Below, in pieces: positions 43,529 through 54,700 of a DNA stretch of 60,161 bases. The DNA is from a virus. Made by a program: the position numbers and the translations under genes. Each line of letters opens with the position of its first letter. Position 1 is the first letter of the stretch. The notes under the pieces were generated by a model. It saw only the letters and a program-made list of their open reading frames with translations. It ran no database searches and was not told the origin of the DNA. The stretch covers positions 1-60,161 of IMG/VR virus record IMGVR_UViG_3300049596_000421. One strand, 5' to 3'.

Positions 43529-46500
43529 ATGCCAAATAGTACATTATCATTTGCTTCATCATCTTCATTTAGAGATATTTTATTGGCTAAAAATTTAGTC
43601 CCATATAGTGTTATTGGAGTATATACTCCTGCAACGGGAAATATTAATACTGAAGTGACTTTAAATAACTTTAATGTAATTGATTCTCCAAATGATTTAA
43701 TTGCTAATGACCCATTTGCTCAATTATTATATCCATTAAACGAATATGGACCTAATGGTGGTTATAACTTAAATATTAATTTTAATGGACCTCTACTTCC
43801 GGTTAACCCAAATCAAGGGGAATACGGACCAAATGATACCGTATTAGATTTAGTAAATGAGTTTTTCATTGATGCGGCGTATATCGATAATTACTATGGA
43901 CCTGTTGGTGGGTTTAATGATATGTATGGGGTTACAACTCAGATATTGGGTCAACCCATACATCAACCTTATTTACCAATAAATTTTGTTGCTTCTTCGT
44001 ATTCTCCTTATGCGATTTTATTATCGACAAATCCAACAGGGAACAATGGTTCATTATCTCAGGATTCTTATTTGGCGAGATTAGGGGCGACATATCTTAA
44101 TCAATTATTTCAAGATAGAATTAATAGACAAATTTTTATTAACACTGTTGGTCAAGTAAATTTAGAATCATTATCCGACCCTTTTGAGGCTAGTTTAATT
44201 ATATCAGGACAAGAACCTTTAGTTTATAGAAATTGGAAGATTACATCACCGGAAGACCCTATTACAGCGGCGGCAGATTTAATTACAAGATTAGGTGGTG
44301 CGTATTGGCCGGTTTCATTAATACCGGGTGATTATTTTAGTGATAATACAAGAAATGGACAAACACAACAAACATCAAATGCTTTAAACGTTGTTAATCA
44401 ATTAACCGGTGGTTTTTTAGGTCCTATTTTAAATATTAAAAGAAATCCTTCTGAAATATTCTTAGCAAATACCGGAAACGGACAAAGGTCTGTTTTATTC
44501 AGAAATCTTAATTATAACCGTTATCAACCAAGTTATGATAAAAATTTTGGAGGATTATTAGGTGTTGGACAAGCAATTGTTAGTTTAATCAATCCTGACA
44601 ATGGAACGTTAGTTGGAGGTTATTATGTTGGTAGTAGAAATTCTGAACCATCAACAATAACTTCTCCACCAAATCAAGTACCTGTTAATGCTTTTGGACA
44701 ACAGGAAGATGTTCCAGTGTATGGACCATCAGAATTAGGTATTTTATATGAAGGTAACCAAGATACTCTTAATTTTGGACTCGCGGCTAAATCATTAAGT
44801 GATGGTGGTGGTATTGATGGTCAATTTGTTTGGACATCACCAAAATACAAACCAAACGCGGGGTTTAAAGCAACACCGGGTGGGGGTTCAGGTTCTGCCG
44901 ACCCTGATTATAATTTAATTAGTAGTAACTATACTCGTGATGAGTCAACTAATTTTACATTTAAGAAAACATCTATTTTAGACCAAACGCAAAGATTGGT
45001 TGATTCTGCGGATAATGTACAAGGGATTACAAGATTAAAACACGTTGGTAACGCAATTAATCAAGTTAGTAAAGTATTTCACGATGGGTATAAGGAAATG
45101 ACAAAAGGTTCTCAAGTTGTTTCATATACTGACCAAACAACAGGTGGTGACGCAGGTATTGAGTATTGTAGAGTTTTTACTAAAGACACGCCATACTACA
45201 CTTATAATGATTTACAAAAAGTTGATGGTATTACAACATCCGGAAGAAAGTTTGCTGGCTCAGTGTTTGATAACACATTCAATTTAAACATTTCACCAAC
45301 AAGAAATCCGGGTTCAACAAATATTATTGCGGATGGACCTAATGGGGTTGGGGGGTATGCTAAAAAATATATGTTCTCAATTGAAAATTTGGCTTGGAGA
45401 ACATCAAGTAAACAAGGTTTTACTTACGATGAATTACCTGTTTGTGAAAAAGGACCAAATGGTGGTAGAGTAATGTGGTTTCCACCGTATGATATAAGAT
45501 TTACAGATACAAGTAACGCTAACTGGACAGAAACTTCTTTCTTAGGTAGACCTGAACCAATATATACATATAAGGATACTCGAAGAACAGGAACGTTAAG
45601 TTGGAAAATTATTGTCGACCATCCTTCTGTTATGAATGTTCTTGTTGAAAAACAATTAAAAGGACAAAATAAGGAAAGAATAAATTCTATTATTGATTCG
45701 TTTTTCGCGGGTTGTGTTAAATATGATATATATGAGTTGGCTAAAAAGTTCAATACGGTTCCAACAAAAGATTTATACACTTATCAACAAATCTTAAACA
45801 ACCCAAATTTGGATACTAATACTGCTAAAGAAGTTATTAGTAGTGTTCAGGGGAATCCGTCTGTTGGTACTGTTACAACAGGTAATGGGCCGGGGAAATT
45901 AAACCCTGAGTTATCTGTTGCTGATTTAGATTCAAAATATAATAATTTTGGGTTTTATTTTGATAATGATATTCCGGGGCCTAATAATAGAACAGCAACA
46001 ACACCTAGTTCAACGTACAAGTCGGATTATGATAATTATACCTATAGTATGAATCAAGACCAATATGTTGCAATATCAAGTAAAACATTTGCACCTCCTA
46101 GTACTAATTTAAATGTTAAAGAATTTTTTGAAAATGTTGTTATTGATAATTTTAATTATATAAATACGGGGTTTGTTGAAGACGCTTTTAAAATATTAAG
46201 TGAGAAGACAGGGACAATTAAAGTATCTTTAAGAGCCGCGGCGTCTGCTCCGGCAAGTAAAACATATAATGTGGCGTTATCAAAAAGAAGAGCTAATTCT
46301 GTTATTGATTATTTAAAAACAACTAAATTAGGTAAATTTATTACTGAAGATAAAACATTAACATTTACTAGTATTGAAACTTTAGGTGAGGATGATACTG
46401 CGATACCAAAAACTTCAAAAGGTTCTTTTGGGGCTGCGGTAACTTGTACCAATGATATTAAAGATAAAAATGGAAAATCAACACACGATTCTCAATGGTA

Positions 46501-48454
46501 TTCTGTGGCGGCAATGGCTTGTAGACGGGTTGTAATTACGGATATAACTGTAACGGCAACACCATCAGACAAACCTGTTGAACCTGTTGAAAAACCTGTT
46601 ATTGTAAATGTGCCAACTGAATCGACAACTCCAAAACCAAAACCAAAACCAACATATAGAACTGAAAAAACAATAAAAGAAGGGATTAGTAAATTAATTT
46701 TGAGAAGATTACTTTCCGAATGTGATTATTTCGATGTTATTAAAAAAGAGGTTCCTATGTTATATGATTCTATTCAGGAAAAAATTAAATATTTTAATCC
46801 TGCGTTTCACTCTATGACACCGGAAGGATTAAACTCTCGTTTAACTTTCTTAAACCAATGCGTTCGTCCTGGTGAATCAATTCCTGTAATTGGGGATAAT
46901 GGACAGATAGTTGCAAATGACGCCTTAAACACCTCCTTTGGAGCACCACCGGTTTTAGTTTTAAGGATTGGTGATTTTTATAATTGTAAGATAATACCTA
47001 AAACGATTGGGTTTACTTATGAACCTTTGGTTTTTGATTTAAATCCGGAAGGTATTGGTATTCAACCAATGATTGCTAATGTTACAATGAATTTTGATAT
47101 TATTGGTGGTATGGGTCTTGAAAAACCTGTTGAAGAATTACAAAACGCTTTATCGTTTAACTACTATGCAAATACTGAAATTTATGATGAAAGAGCTAAG
47201 TGGACTGACGATAGTTGGAAAAAATTAGATAAACAATATTTCCAATCTTTAATTGACGAACAACCAACTGTAACTCAAGTTGATAATCAACAAACAAACT
47301 CTGCGGGAGAAACTATTGGACAAATTCAAACAACTGTTGACGGTGCTAGTGGTCAAACAGGTGATATTACCTATATGAAAATTATGGATAGTTTATTAGA
47401 TGTTAGTAAAGAATATATTGTAAATCTTGTAAACCAATATGAAAGTACGATTAAATCGTATAATGGTGGTATTTGGGAATTAATGTCTAAGGAAAGACAA
47501 TACATTGATGGGGAATTTAATATGGGAACATCAAGTAATTTAGTACCAATCTATGGTAAATCAGTTTATGAACAAAATGTTAATGAATTGTTTTCGGAAT
47601 TACTTAATGATATTTCAGGAGCAACTAATTTTATTATTGTTGGGTTAAATTCTGTTTTTACAGACACTAAAGCGGTTAGAAGTGTGACGACTAATTTAAC
47701 TAATTATATAAATGCTATGAAAGTTGATTTTAGTAATGGTATTGAGGAACTCAGCAATAAAATTGTTGAGCAAGAACAAAATATGGTACAAGTTTTTAGA
47801 AAAATTAATTATGTGACAACATTATCCGATGGTGTATTAATTGATAGTAAGGCAAAAATTTATACTATAACGGCAACTGAAGAAGTTAATAGAGCTGATA
47901 GTAGAGAACAGGCGGATACATTCCAAGAGATGTTATTTGACTATCATTTAGTTGATGATAGAATGAATGATTATAATGAAGTTTTAAGTAGTAGTGATTA
48001 TAATATTATAAGTAATAAGTATACAGAACCCGGTGGATTTACCTCGGCAATATTTTCTGACATAACAGATAAAAGATTTTTTATGGTTATGGCACAAGTG
48101 TTTAATAACCGTAGTAATTTTAACACATTTAAATCGGCAATTATTACTAATGAGTTAGATAATACATATGATGGGTTATCTAAACAATTTAATAAAATTG
48201 TTGATAAATTTAGAGATAATGTGATAAAAGAGTTAGAAAGTGAAGAAAAAAATGTGAAATCTATTAAAAAATCGACATCATATATTACTTGGGTTAAAGA
48301 AAATGTTTATAATAAAGGAAAAACACGTAAGTTTACTTATACTACAGAACCTTCACCAACAAACGATGAGCAAACTAAAAACTTAATATTATTGTATAAA
48401 GGTGAGAATAATGGTGATAAAACAATATGGACGGATAAAACTCAATTTAATTAA
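43529..48454 (+). CDS. Giant baseplate protein with internal OmpA-like domain (gp48/gp54-like region)
   Basis: A 1641-residue protein. Residues about 185-300 include SLSQDSYLARLGATYLNQLF. Residues about 610-720 include MFSIENLAWRTSSKQGF, then WFPPYDIRFTDTSNANWTE, then YTYKDTRRTGTLSWKIIVD, a pattern I associate with baseplate proteins of T4-like tail-tube-initiator type. Residues about 870-1010 are OmpA-like: VSLRAAASAPASKTYNVALS then KRRANSVIDYL, with MACRRVVITDITV at the end. A Lys/Pro-rich linker (KPKPKPTYR) follows. The C-terminal 500 residues are helical and charged. OmpA-like domains bind peptidoglycan. It lies between tape measure and gp53-like genes. The baseplate role is likely; the domain boundaries are approximate. 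Confidence 0.65.
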   Translation: MPNSTLSFASSSSFRDILLAKNLVPYSVIGVYTPATGNINTEVTLNNFNVIDSPNDLIANDPFAQLLYPLNEYGPNGGYNLNINFNGPLLPVNPNQGEYGPNDTVLDLVNEFFIDAAYIDNYYGPVGGFNDMYGVTTQILGQPIHQPYLPINFVASSYSPYAILLSTNPTGNNGSLSQDSYLARLGATYLNQLFQDRINRQIFINTVGQVNLESLSDPFEASLIISGQEPLVYRNWKITSPEDPITAAADLITRLGGAYWPVSLIPGDYFSDNTRNGQTQQTSNALNVVNQLTGGFLGPILNIKRNPSEIFLANTGNGQRSVLFRNLNYNRYQPSYDKNFGGLLGVGQAIVSLINPDNGTLVGGYYVGSRNSEPSTITSPPNQVPVNAFGQQEDVPVYGPSELGILYEGNQDTLNFGLAAKSLSDGGGIDGQFVWTSPKYKPNAGFKATPGGGSGSADPDYNLISSNYTRDESTNFTFKKTSILDQTQRLVDSADNVQGITRLKHVGNAINQVSKVFHDGYKEMTKGSQVVSYTDQTTGGDAGIEYCRVFTKDTPYYTYNDLQKVDGITTSGRKFAGSVFDNTFNLNISPTRNPGSTNIIADGPNGVGGYAKKYMFSIENLAWRTSSKQGFTYDELPVCEKGPNGGRVMWFPPYDIRFTDTSNANWTETSFLGRPEPIYTYKDTRRTGTLSWKIIVDHPSVMNVLVEKQLKGQNKERINSIIDSFFAGCVKYDIYELAKKFNTVPTKDLYTYQQILNNPNLDTNTAKEVISSVQGNPSVGTVTTGNGPGKLNPELSVADLDSKYNNFGFYFDNDIPGPNNRTATTPSSTYKSDYDNYTYSMNQDQYVAISSKTFAPPSTNLNVKEFFENVVIDNFNYINTGFVEDAFKILSEKTGTIKVSLRAAASAPASKTYNVALSKRRANSVIDYLKTTKLGKFITEDKTLTFTSIETLGEDDTAIPKTSKGSFGAAVTCTNDIKDKNGKSTHDSQWYSVAAMACRRVVITDITVTATPSDKPVEPVEKPVIVNVPTESTTPKPKPKPTYRTEKTIKEGISKLILRRLLSECDYFDVIKKEVPMLYDSIQEKIKYFNPAFHSMTPEGLNSRLTFLNQCVRPGESIPVIGDNGQIVANDALNTSFGAPPVLVLRIGDFYNCKIIPKTIGFTYEPLVFDLNPEGIGIQPMIANVTMNFDIIGGMGLEKPVEELQNALSFNYYANTEIYDERAKWTDDSWKKLDKQYFQSLIDEQPTVTQVDNQQTNSAGETIGQIQTTVDGASGQTGDITYMKIMDSLLDVSKEYIVNLVNQYESTIKSYNGGIWELMSKERQYIDGEFNMGTSSNLVPIYGKSVYEQNVNELFSELLNDISGATNFIIVGLNSVFTDTKAVRSVTTNLTNYINAMKVDFSNGIEELSNKIVEQEQNMVQVFRKINYVTTLSDGVLIDSKAKIYTITATEEVNRADSREQADTFQEMLFDYHLVDDRMNDYNEVLSSSDYNIISNKYTEPGGFTSAIFSDITDKRFFMVMAQVFNNRSNFNTFKSAIITNELDNTYDGLSKQFNKIVDKFRDNVIKELESEEKNVKSIKKSTSYITWVKENVYNKGKTRKFTYTTEPSPTNDEQTKNLILLYKGENNGDKTIWTDKTQFN

Positions 48455-48456
48455 AA

Positions 48457-48783
48457 ATGAATAATAAACAAAATTATAATAGATATAATGAATTTTTATT
48501 AAATGGTGAACAAAGTATTGTGCCATATATCTCCATTTCAAGTAAATCGTCCGATAAAAGATTAATTTATAAAATTGGGCAATCTAGATTAGATAAGATA
48601 TCTCAGCAATATTATGGTACACCTACATTTGGTTGGTTAATACTTGCGGCAAATCCAATTTTTGGAGGTCAAGAATGGAACATCCCAGATGCTGCTATAT
48701 TGACAATCCCATTTCCTTTAGTATCATCATTACAAGAATATAAATCACAATTAGACAATCATTTCTATTATTATGGTAGGTAA
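48457..48783 (+). CDS. Baseplate wedge subunit, T4 gp53-like (LysM-like)
   Basis: A 108-residue protein with the gp53 core: RLIYKIGQSRLDKISQQYYG, then TPTFGWLILAANP, then WNIPDAAILTIPFPL. This is a LysM-like pattern (D-x-I-S-x-x-Y-Y-G, W-x-x-I/L-x-x-A-N). T4 gp53 (196 residues) also carries a LysM-like fold and joins wedges in the baseplate; this version is about half that length. It starts 2 nt after the giant baseplate gene and its end overlaps the next gene by 11 nt. Good confidence. Confidence 0.78.
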   Translation: MNNKQNYNRYNEFLLNGEQSIVPYISISSKSSDKRLIYKIGQSRLDKISQQYYGTPTFGWLILAANPIFGGQEWNIPDAAILTIPFPLVSSLQEYKSQLDNHFYYYGR

Positions 48784-51700
48784 ACCCGAAAATATATTGG
48801 TCGAATTCGACTACAACAATATTACAATTATTGACCCAAACAAAGTTGTTGATAGTGATAATAAAGTGATGGATAGATTTGTTAAGCAAGAAGATTTAGT
48901 TATGTATGCCAATCTTGAATGTAGTGTTTTACCGAGAACTAAATTGGCTCTTGGTACTGCAAACAACGATTCTATTAGAACAGTCTCAATTGCTAAAATT
49001 AATTTTTTAAAACCTGGTGATAAGGCTTATTTGGATAATTCATATACTGATGAATTAACCGGTAAGGGGGCTATTAAAGGAGAAGGAGTTAATCAACCAA
49101 CATTTAACGGGGTTGTTAATCCAAACAATAGTGATGATTTTTATATTAAACAAACCATTAGTTCTAATGGTAAACCAGGGGCAACCGATAATGGTTTACT
49201 TGGAATCACATCGATTAATATTAGACAAGGGTTAGATTTCTTACCAACATTTGATATTAGATTAATTGATGTCAAAGGTCGAGCCTTATTTGAAGCGGGG
49301 GATAATTCACCATACGCAGCCTTTTTTAATTTACCGTATCCATTGTTTCATTTAACTATTAAAGGTTTTTTTGGTAAAGCTGTTAGGTTGGGATTAATGT
49401 TACAAAATTTTACAACAACATATGATGCAAATACGTCTAACTTTACTATTGATTTAAAGTTTTACACATACAAATATACAGTATTAAGTGATGTAACTAT
49501 GGGAGCTCTTTTAGCAACTCCACATATGTACCAATCAAGGTTTAATATAAGTAAAACTAGTGGAGGTCCAAGTACAACAACTAAAACTGAAAATGTTGTT
49601 GTTGAGAGAGGTTATCAGAAAATTAGGGAAATGTATAGTGAGTATAAATCAAAAGGGTTAATACCTAATGATTTTCCTGAAATTACTTTAATGCAAATGA
49701 AGGATAGAATTGAAAATTTTATTAAAAATATTCTTGATTCATTTACTAAACAAAATTTAGACCCACTTACTAATTTAGATACCTACGGAATTCATTTAAC
49801 AGATTATCAAAAAGAAGTTTTTTATAATGTAAAAACTTCGTGGTTAAATGAATTTATGGATACTGAGAATTATTATATTTTAAAAAAAACCGGAACAAAA
49901 GTTTACACTTTTAAGAAAAATTTAGATGGACAAAAGAAAATTGATGCAGTTTCAAAATTAAAAGGTTTAATTGAAAAATATAATAAATTATTAAATGAAA
50001 ATGTAACCTGTGGTTCAAAAGGTAGTTACACTATTAATGGTAAAAAAACACAATGTGTTATACCAAATAATATTGAATACAAAATTTTCCCAAAAAATTT
50101 TAATGCCAACGATATTAATTTAGAGGAGACATATAAGTTACAACGAAAAAACAGTCAACCAACACCACAAGATTTAACAAATTTCCAAGCTGATTTAGTA
50201 AATTCAAACACATTTAATAATGTTGAAATAACTCTTAAAAACGGAAGTAAAGAAGTTGTTTCCCAATATTTTGTGTTTGAAGGGGTAAACTCTTTTATTG
50301 ATTTTACGGATAAAATGGGTAAAGATTTAAAAACTAAAAGAGGGTTAATTGAGGATGAGTTAACCAAAGCTCTTTCTGAGTTATTAGAAAATAAAGATAA
50401 TGGTATTGGGTTTGTCCCAACAATTAGAAACGTATTGGCGGTTGTGTTTGCTAATGGTGAGGCTTTCCTACGTTTATTAGACGATGTTCACACAAAGGCT
50501 TGGGAACAAAGAGATTCTAAAATAAGAAAAGGTGTTATTTTTGATAAACAAATCGCTAACGCTAGTGCGGATAATAAAAGTTCGGGGGATGATAAAAATC
50601 AACCGGTTTATCCTTGGCCTCAAGTAATTAAAGAAACAACAGGGGAAAAAGGACAGGAAAAATATGAATTAAGATATCCTGGTGATAGTGATATTATTGG
50701 AGAAACTAAAGGTTATTTATATGATGTGTGGCCGGAAATAGAATTTGTTGAAGAATTTATTAGTGGTTTGACACAAAAAACACCACCACCACCCCCACCA
50801 ACAAAAACTTCAAACTCGACAAAAGAACCAAATAGGGTTTCGTTAGGGGCTATTGAATTCCCAATTAGTAATGAGGTTTATGAGAATAAAGTGGTTAGTA
50901 AGTACCTATATGAGATATACGAAAGAACATTATTAACTTCTCATTATTCTAAATTAGATAGAACTAACAATTTAACATCTGAGGCTGATAAAGTTTCAAA
51001 TGTGGTTAGTGAAGGGGAAAAAATTAACATAACTCAGAGTTTGTCAGATAACAGTGATGTAGAATTAATAAAAAATTTAAAAGAATATAATCTTAATTCA
51101 TCCAATTTTGAAAGTGTGTTAAAACATATCTCAAATGAAGGGGTAGCACTTAGCTGGCAGAATTATATACGAGGAATTTTCAACACAGGGTACATTAAAA
51201 ATACTGTAGAAAACGCTTCATTTGAGTTTATTACTAATGATGTGATAAACGATTCAAAGGCTCAACCCTTAGTTTCATTAACTAATGAAAAAGATATTTC
51301 GGATTATATTTCAACATCAACAACCTCTAATAAATATGATTTTGCGGATACCTATCCATTTACAGATAAAGATTGGGTAAAAGGTAATTTGGCGGATGGA
51401 GTGTCTACAGATGAAAAATTGGCGTTTAATACGACAAAAACATTAATATATAACCCTAATAAAAAAGTAGTTTCAAATTTTAGTGATACTCAATCAGAAG
51501 ATGTTAAAAAACCAATAACTAATTTTGTTTATAAAAATATTGTAATGCCAACAATATTTGATAATGATTTAAGAAATTTCTATAGTGATAGAACATATAC
51601 AAATCAATTACCGACTGAAGGGGACGTAAAATATTTAAATTATTCGGGGCTTGTTAGCAGTTATCAAACAACATCAATTTTTAATACACCGTATTTTATA

Positions 51701-54700
51701 AATTCGATTCAAGAGGGGGTTGAAAATTCTATAAATTCGGTAAAAAACCCTTATGTTAGTTCTGCGTATTTGTTTATTAATAGCTTACCTTTATCGACAT
51801 TAAGAGAAAAATATAAAACCTACACAGGAAACGAAACAAATTATTCTGACGAAAATTTAGATTATATTTTTGCGTCTATGAAAAAGTTTGCTGCGTTACA
51901 TAAAGTTCCATATGCTTGGGTATTAAAAATAGGTTCCATTTGGCATCGATATAAAACATATGTTAATACTAATGTTGATATTTTAAATAATTCTTGGAAA
52001 AATTTTGACGCTAAAAAGAATTATGACCCTGTTAACAATAGTGCAACAACTGTTTATAATTTTACAATTCCGGGTCAAGTGTCGGCAACGACAATGGTTT
52101 TAGAAACAACAAATGTGATACCAACATTCCCAATGGGGGCTAATAGTGTTCAAACAATAATTAATACGGGGTTTTATCCTAAATTAATTAATGATTTTAA
52201 TGTTTTTTATCAAGGATATAATGTTTATACAGGGTACACTAGTTCGGATATTCAAAATGGGTTTAATGAGGGTATAGTATTAAATTACGTACCTGAATCG
52301 GTTATAAATAATGTTACAGGTACCACAACCGGAAATAGTAGAACAATCTCGGTTATTCCTTGGTCCGTATCTATTGTTGCTGATTATGGTCAATATATTT
52401 ATGTTTTACCTTCTCACGGGGCATTAATTAATCAAACAAAAGATGAATGTTTTGATAAGACGGATAATTTAGTTTATCCGGTTACTGGCAATACGTCAAT
52501 GTATAATGGTTCTGTTAGATTATTTTGGGCGTCACCTAATTATGGGTATTTTGATAATAGTAAGGTTTCAAAACCTGAACCAATTCATTATTTAAAACAA
52601 GTGTTTTCAGGTCAGAGTTCTCAAGAAAATTTCTCAATTAATGGTATTACAAATGATTATACAAAAATGAGTGAAATCTTTTCAGTTTTTGATAGAGATG
52701 CTTTAGATGAGTTTGAAAAAGAGTTTTTAAATTTCACAATATCTGTTTACGATTATGAAACAGATAAAAACTCAACAGATACTGACACAGAAAAATCGTT
52801 CAAAAATTTTCAATCATTAATGAGGAATATGATGAAAATCCCAAATACATCGACAAATAATTTGGAATGGGTTGAGAATGTTCAAGAGAAACAATTAACA
52901 AACATTTCTAATATAATTTCACAATTTTTAAATTATGACATTTATTTTAAATTAGGTAATCCATCATCATTTAATAAACAATTGTTCTACACATTTTCAA
53001 ATAATCATAGAATAGAGACACCAATTACGTGGGATTACTATAATTATACAACACCAAATTGGTTACCAACGGGAACTACATTAAATAATTCAATTATCTC
53101 ACACCCATTAGAGTGGGCGGCTTTAGAGACATATGTTGGTTTTTCTGAGATACCTAAATTAACGTATAAAGATGGTGGGTCATACATTACAGATTTTTTT
53201 ATTGATTGTAATGTTGCTTTTGATGTGTATAACATTGAAAAATTAGCACCAATTATTAAAATATATGCAACTCAAAAATTAAAAGATAATACATTAAATT
53301 ACGAAAAGTTTGTTAAATTAATGAATGGGTATTTAGATAATTTAGATTCATTCACTGATAGGGTTATAAATAGCACTATGATTAAATTACAAAAAACGTT
53401 ACCTAACGTTAACTTTACACCACAAACTAAACCCGAAACAGTATTAGATAGTAAACAAACTAAATTAGAATTGTGGGAATCATTTAAAGCAACAAACGAT
53501 AAGTGGATTTCGGGTATAGATTTTAAAGAAAAAACATTATTTGAAGATGTTTTATTATTAGATAGGGCGAGTAGAGATGTTGGTAATTTAATTCTTGTGG
53601 ATATTGAAAAATTAAAAGATGATTTAAACGGTATTAATGTGACATCAACAATGTTAAATTATATTCAAACTATATTAGTTAGAAATAACTTTGTTGTTAT
53701 GAACATACCTTCATATGTTAATTTTTATAACGTTCAAGATGCGGTTAAAAACCCAAAACCTAAGGCTGAGGGAACGTTAGAATTTGCTAACACCTTATTT
53801 GGTACATTTATGAATGTTGACTATAGAAATTCTTCCGCAAAAATGGTTTGTTTTTACGCAGGAAAACCAAGTGAACAATTGGACTTAAAAGAAAATGTTG
53901 ATTACCGTTATAGAAACGATGCGTTTGATTTAAGACGTGAGGATAATCCATTAGTTGAAAATCAAATAGGGAAAAACGATTGGGATAAATCAAATAAAGT
54001 TGTCGGGTTTAATGTTGATTTTGGACCACAAAATCAATCAATATTTCAAGGATTTAATATTAGTCAAAATCCGGGATTAGCAACAGCTGAATCATTAGAG
54101 GTTTTAAATCAAATGGCGAACCAATCAAATAATAGAGGTGGAGCAACTCAAAATACGTCATTATATAATTTGTATAAAAATAGAAGTTATTCTTGTCAAG
54201 TGACTATGATGGGTAATGCTATGATACAACCAACAATGTATTTTAATTTAAGATATGTTCCGATGTTCAGTGGTCCTTATATGATACAAAAAGTTAATCA
54301 TTCAATTACTCCAGGACATTTTGAAACAACGTTTGAGGGTATAAGACAACCAACGGCATCTTTACCTAAGATTGACAATTATATTCAATCTTTAAAAACA
54401 ACATTATTACAATCAATTATTGAGAAAAATAAAAAAGATAAACAAGAAAAAGAAAAGGCAGCAATCTCCGCAACAACTTCTAATATTATTAATCAAAAAG
54501 ATGCTAAAGTTAGTGATAGTATTGACCAAGATGGGACAACTCAAAGTAATAGTCAAAAATGTCCACCAACTAAGGTTAAAAACGACAAATATGGTAACTT
54601 TACCGTTACTGATGATAAATTAGCAACTAGTTCAACATATAAAGAAGTTGTAGATTTAATATCTTCAAAAACAACCGACCAAAAACTTCGTTATGCAGTT

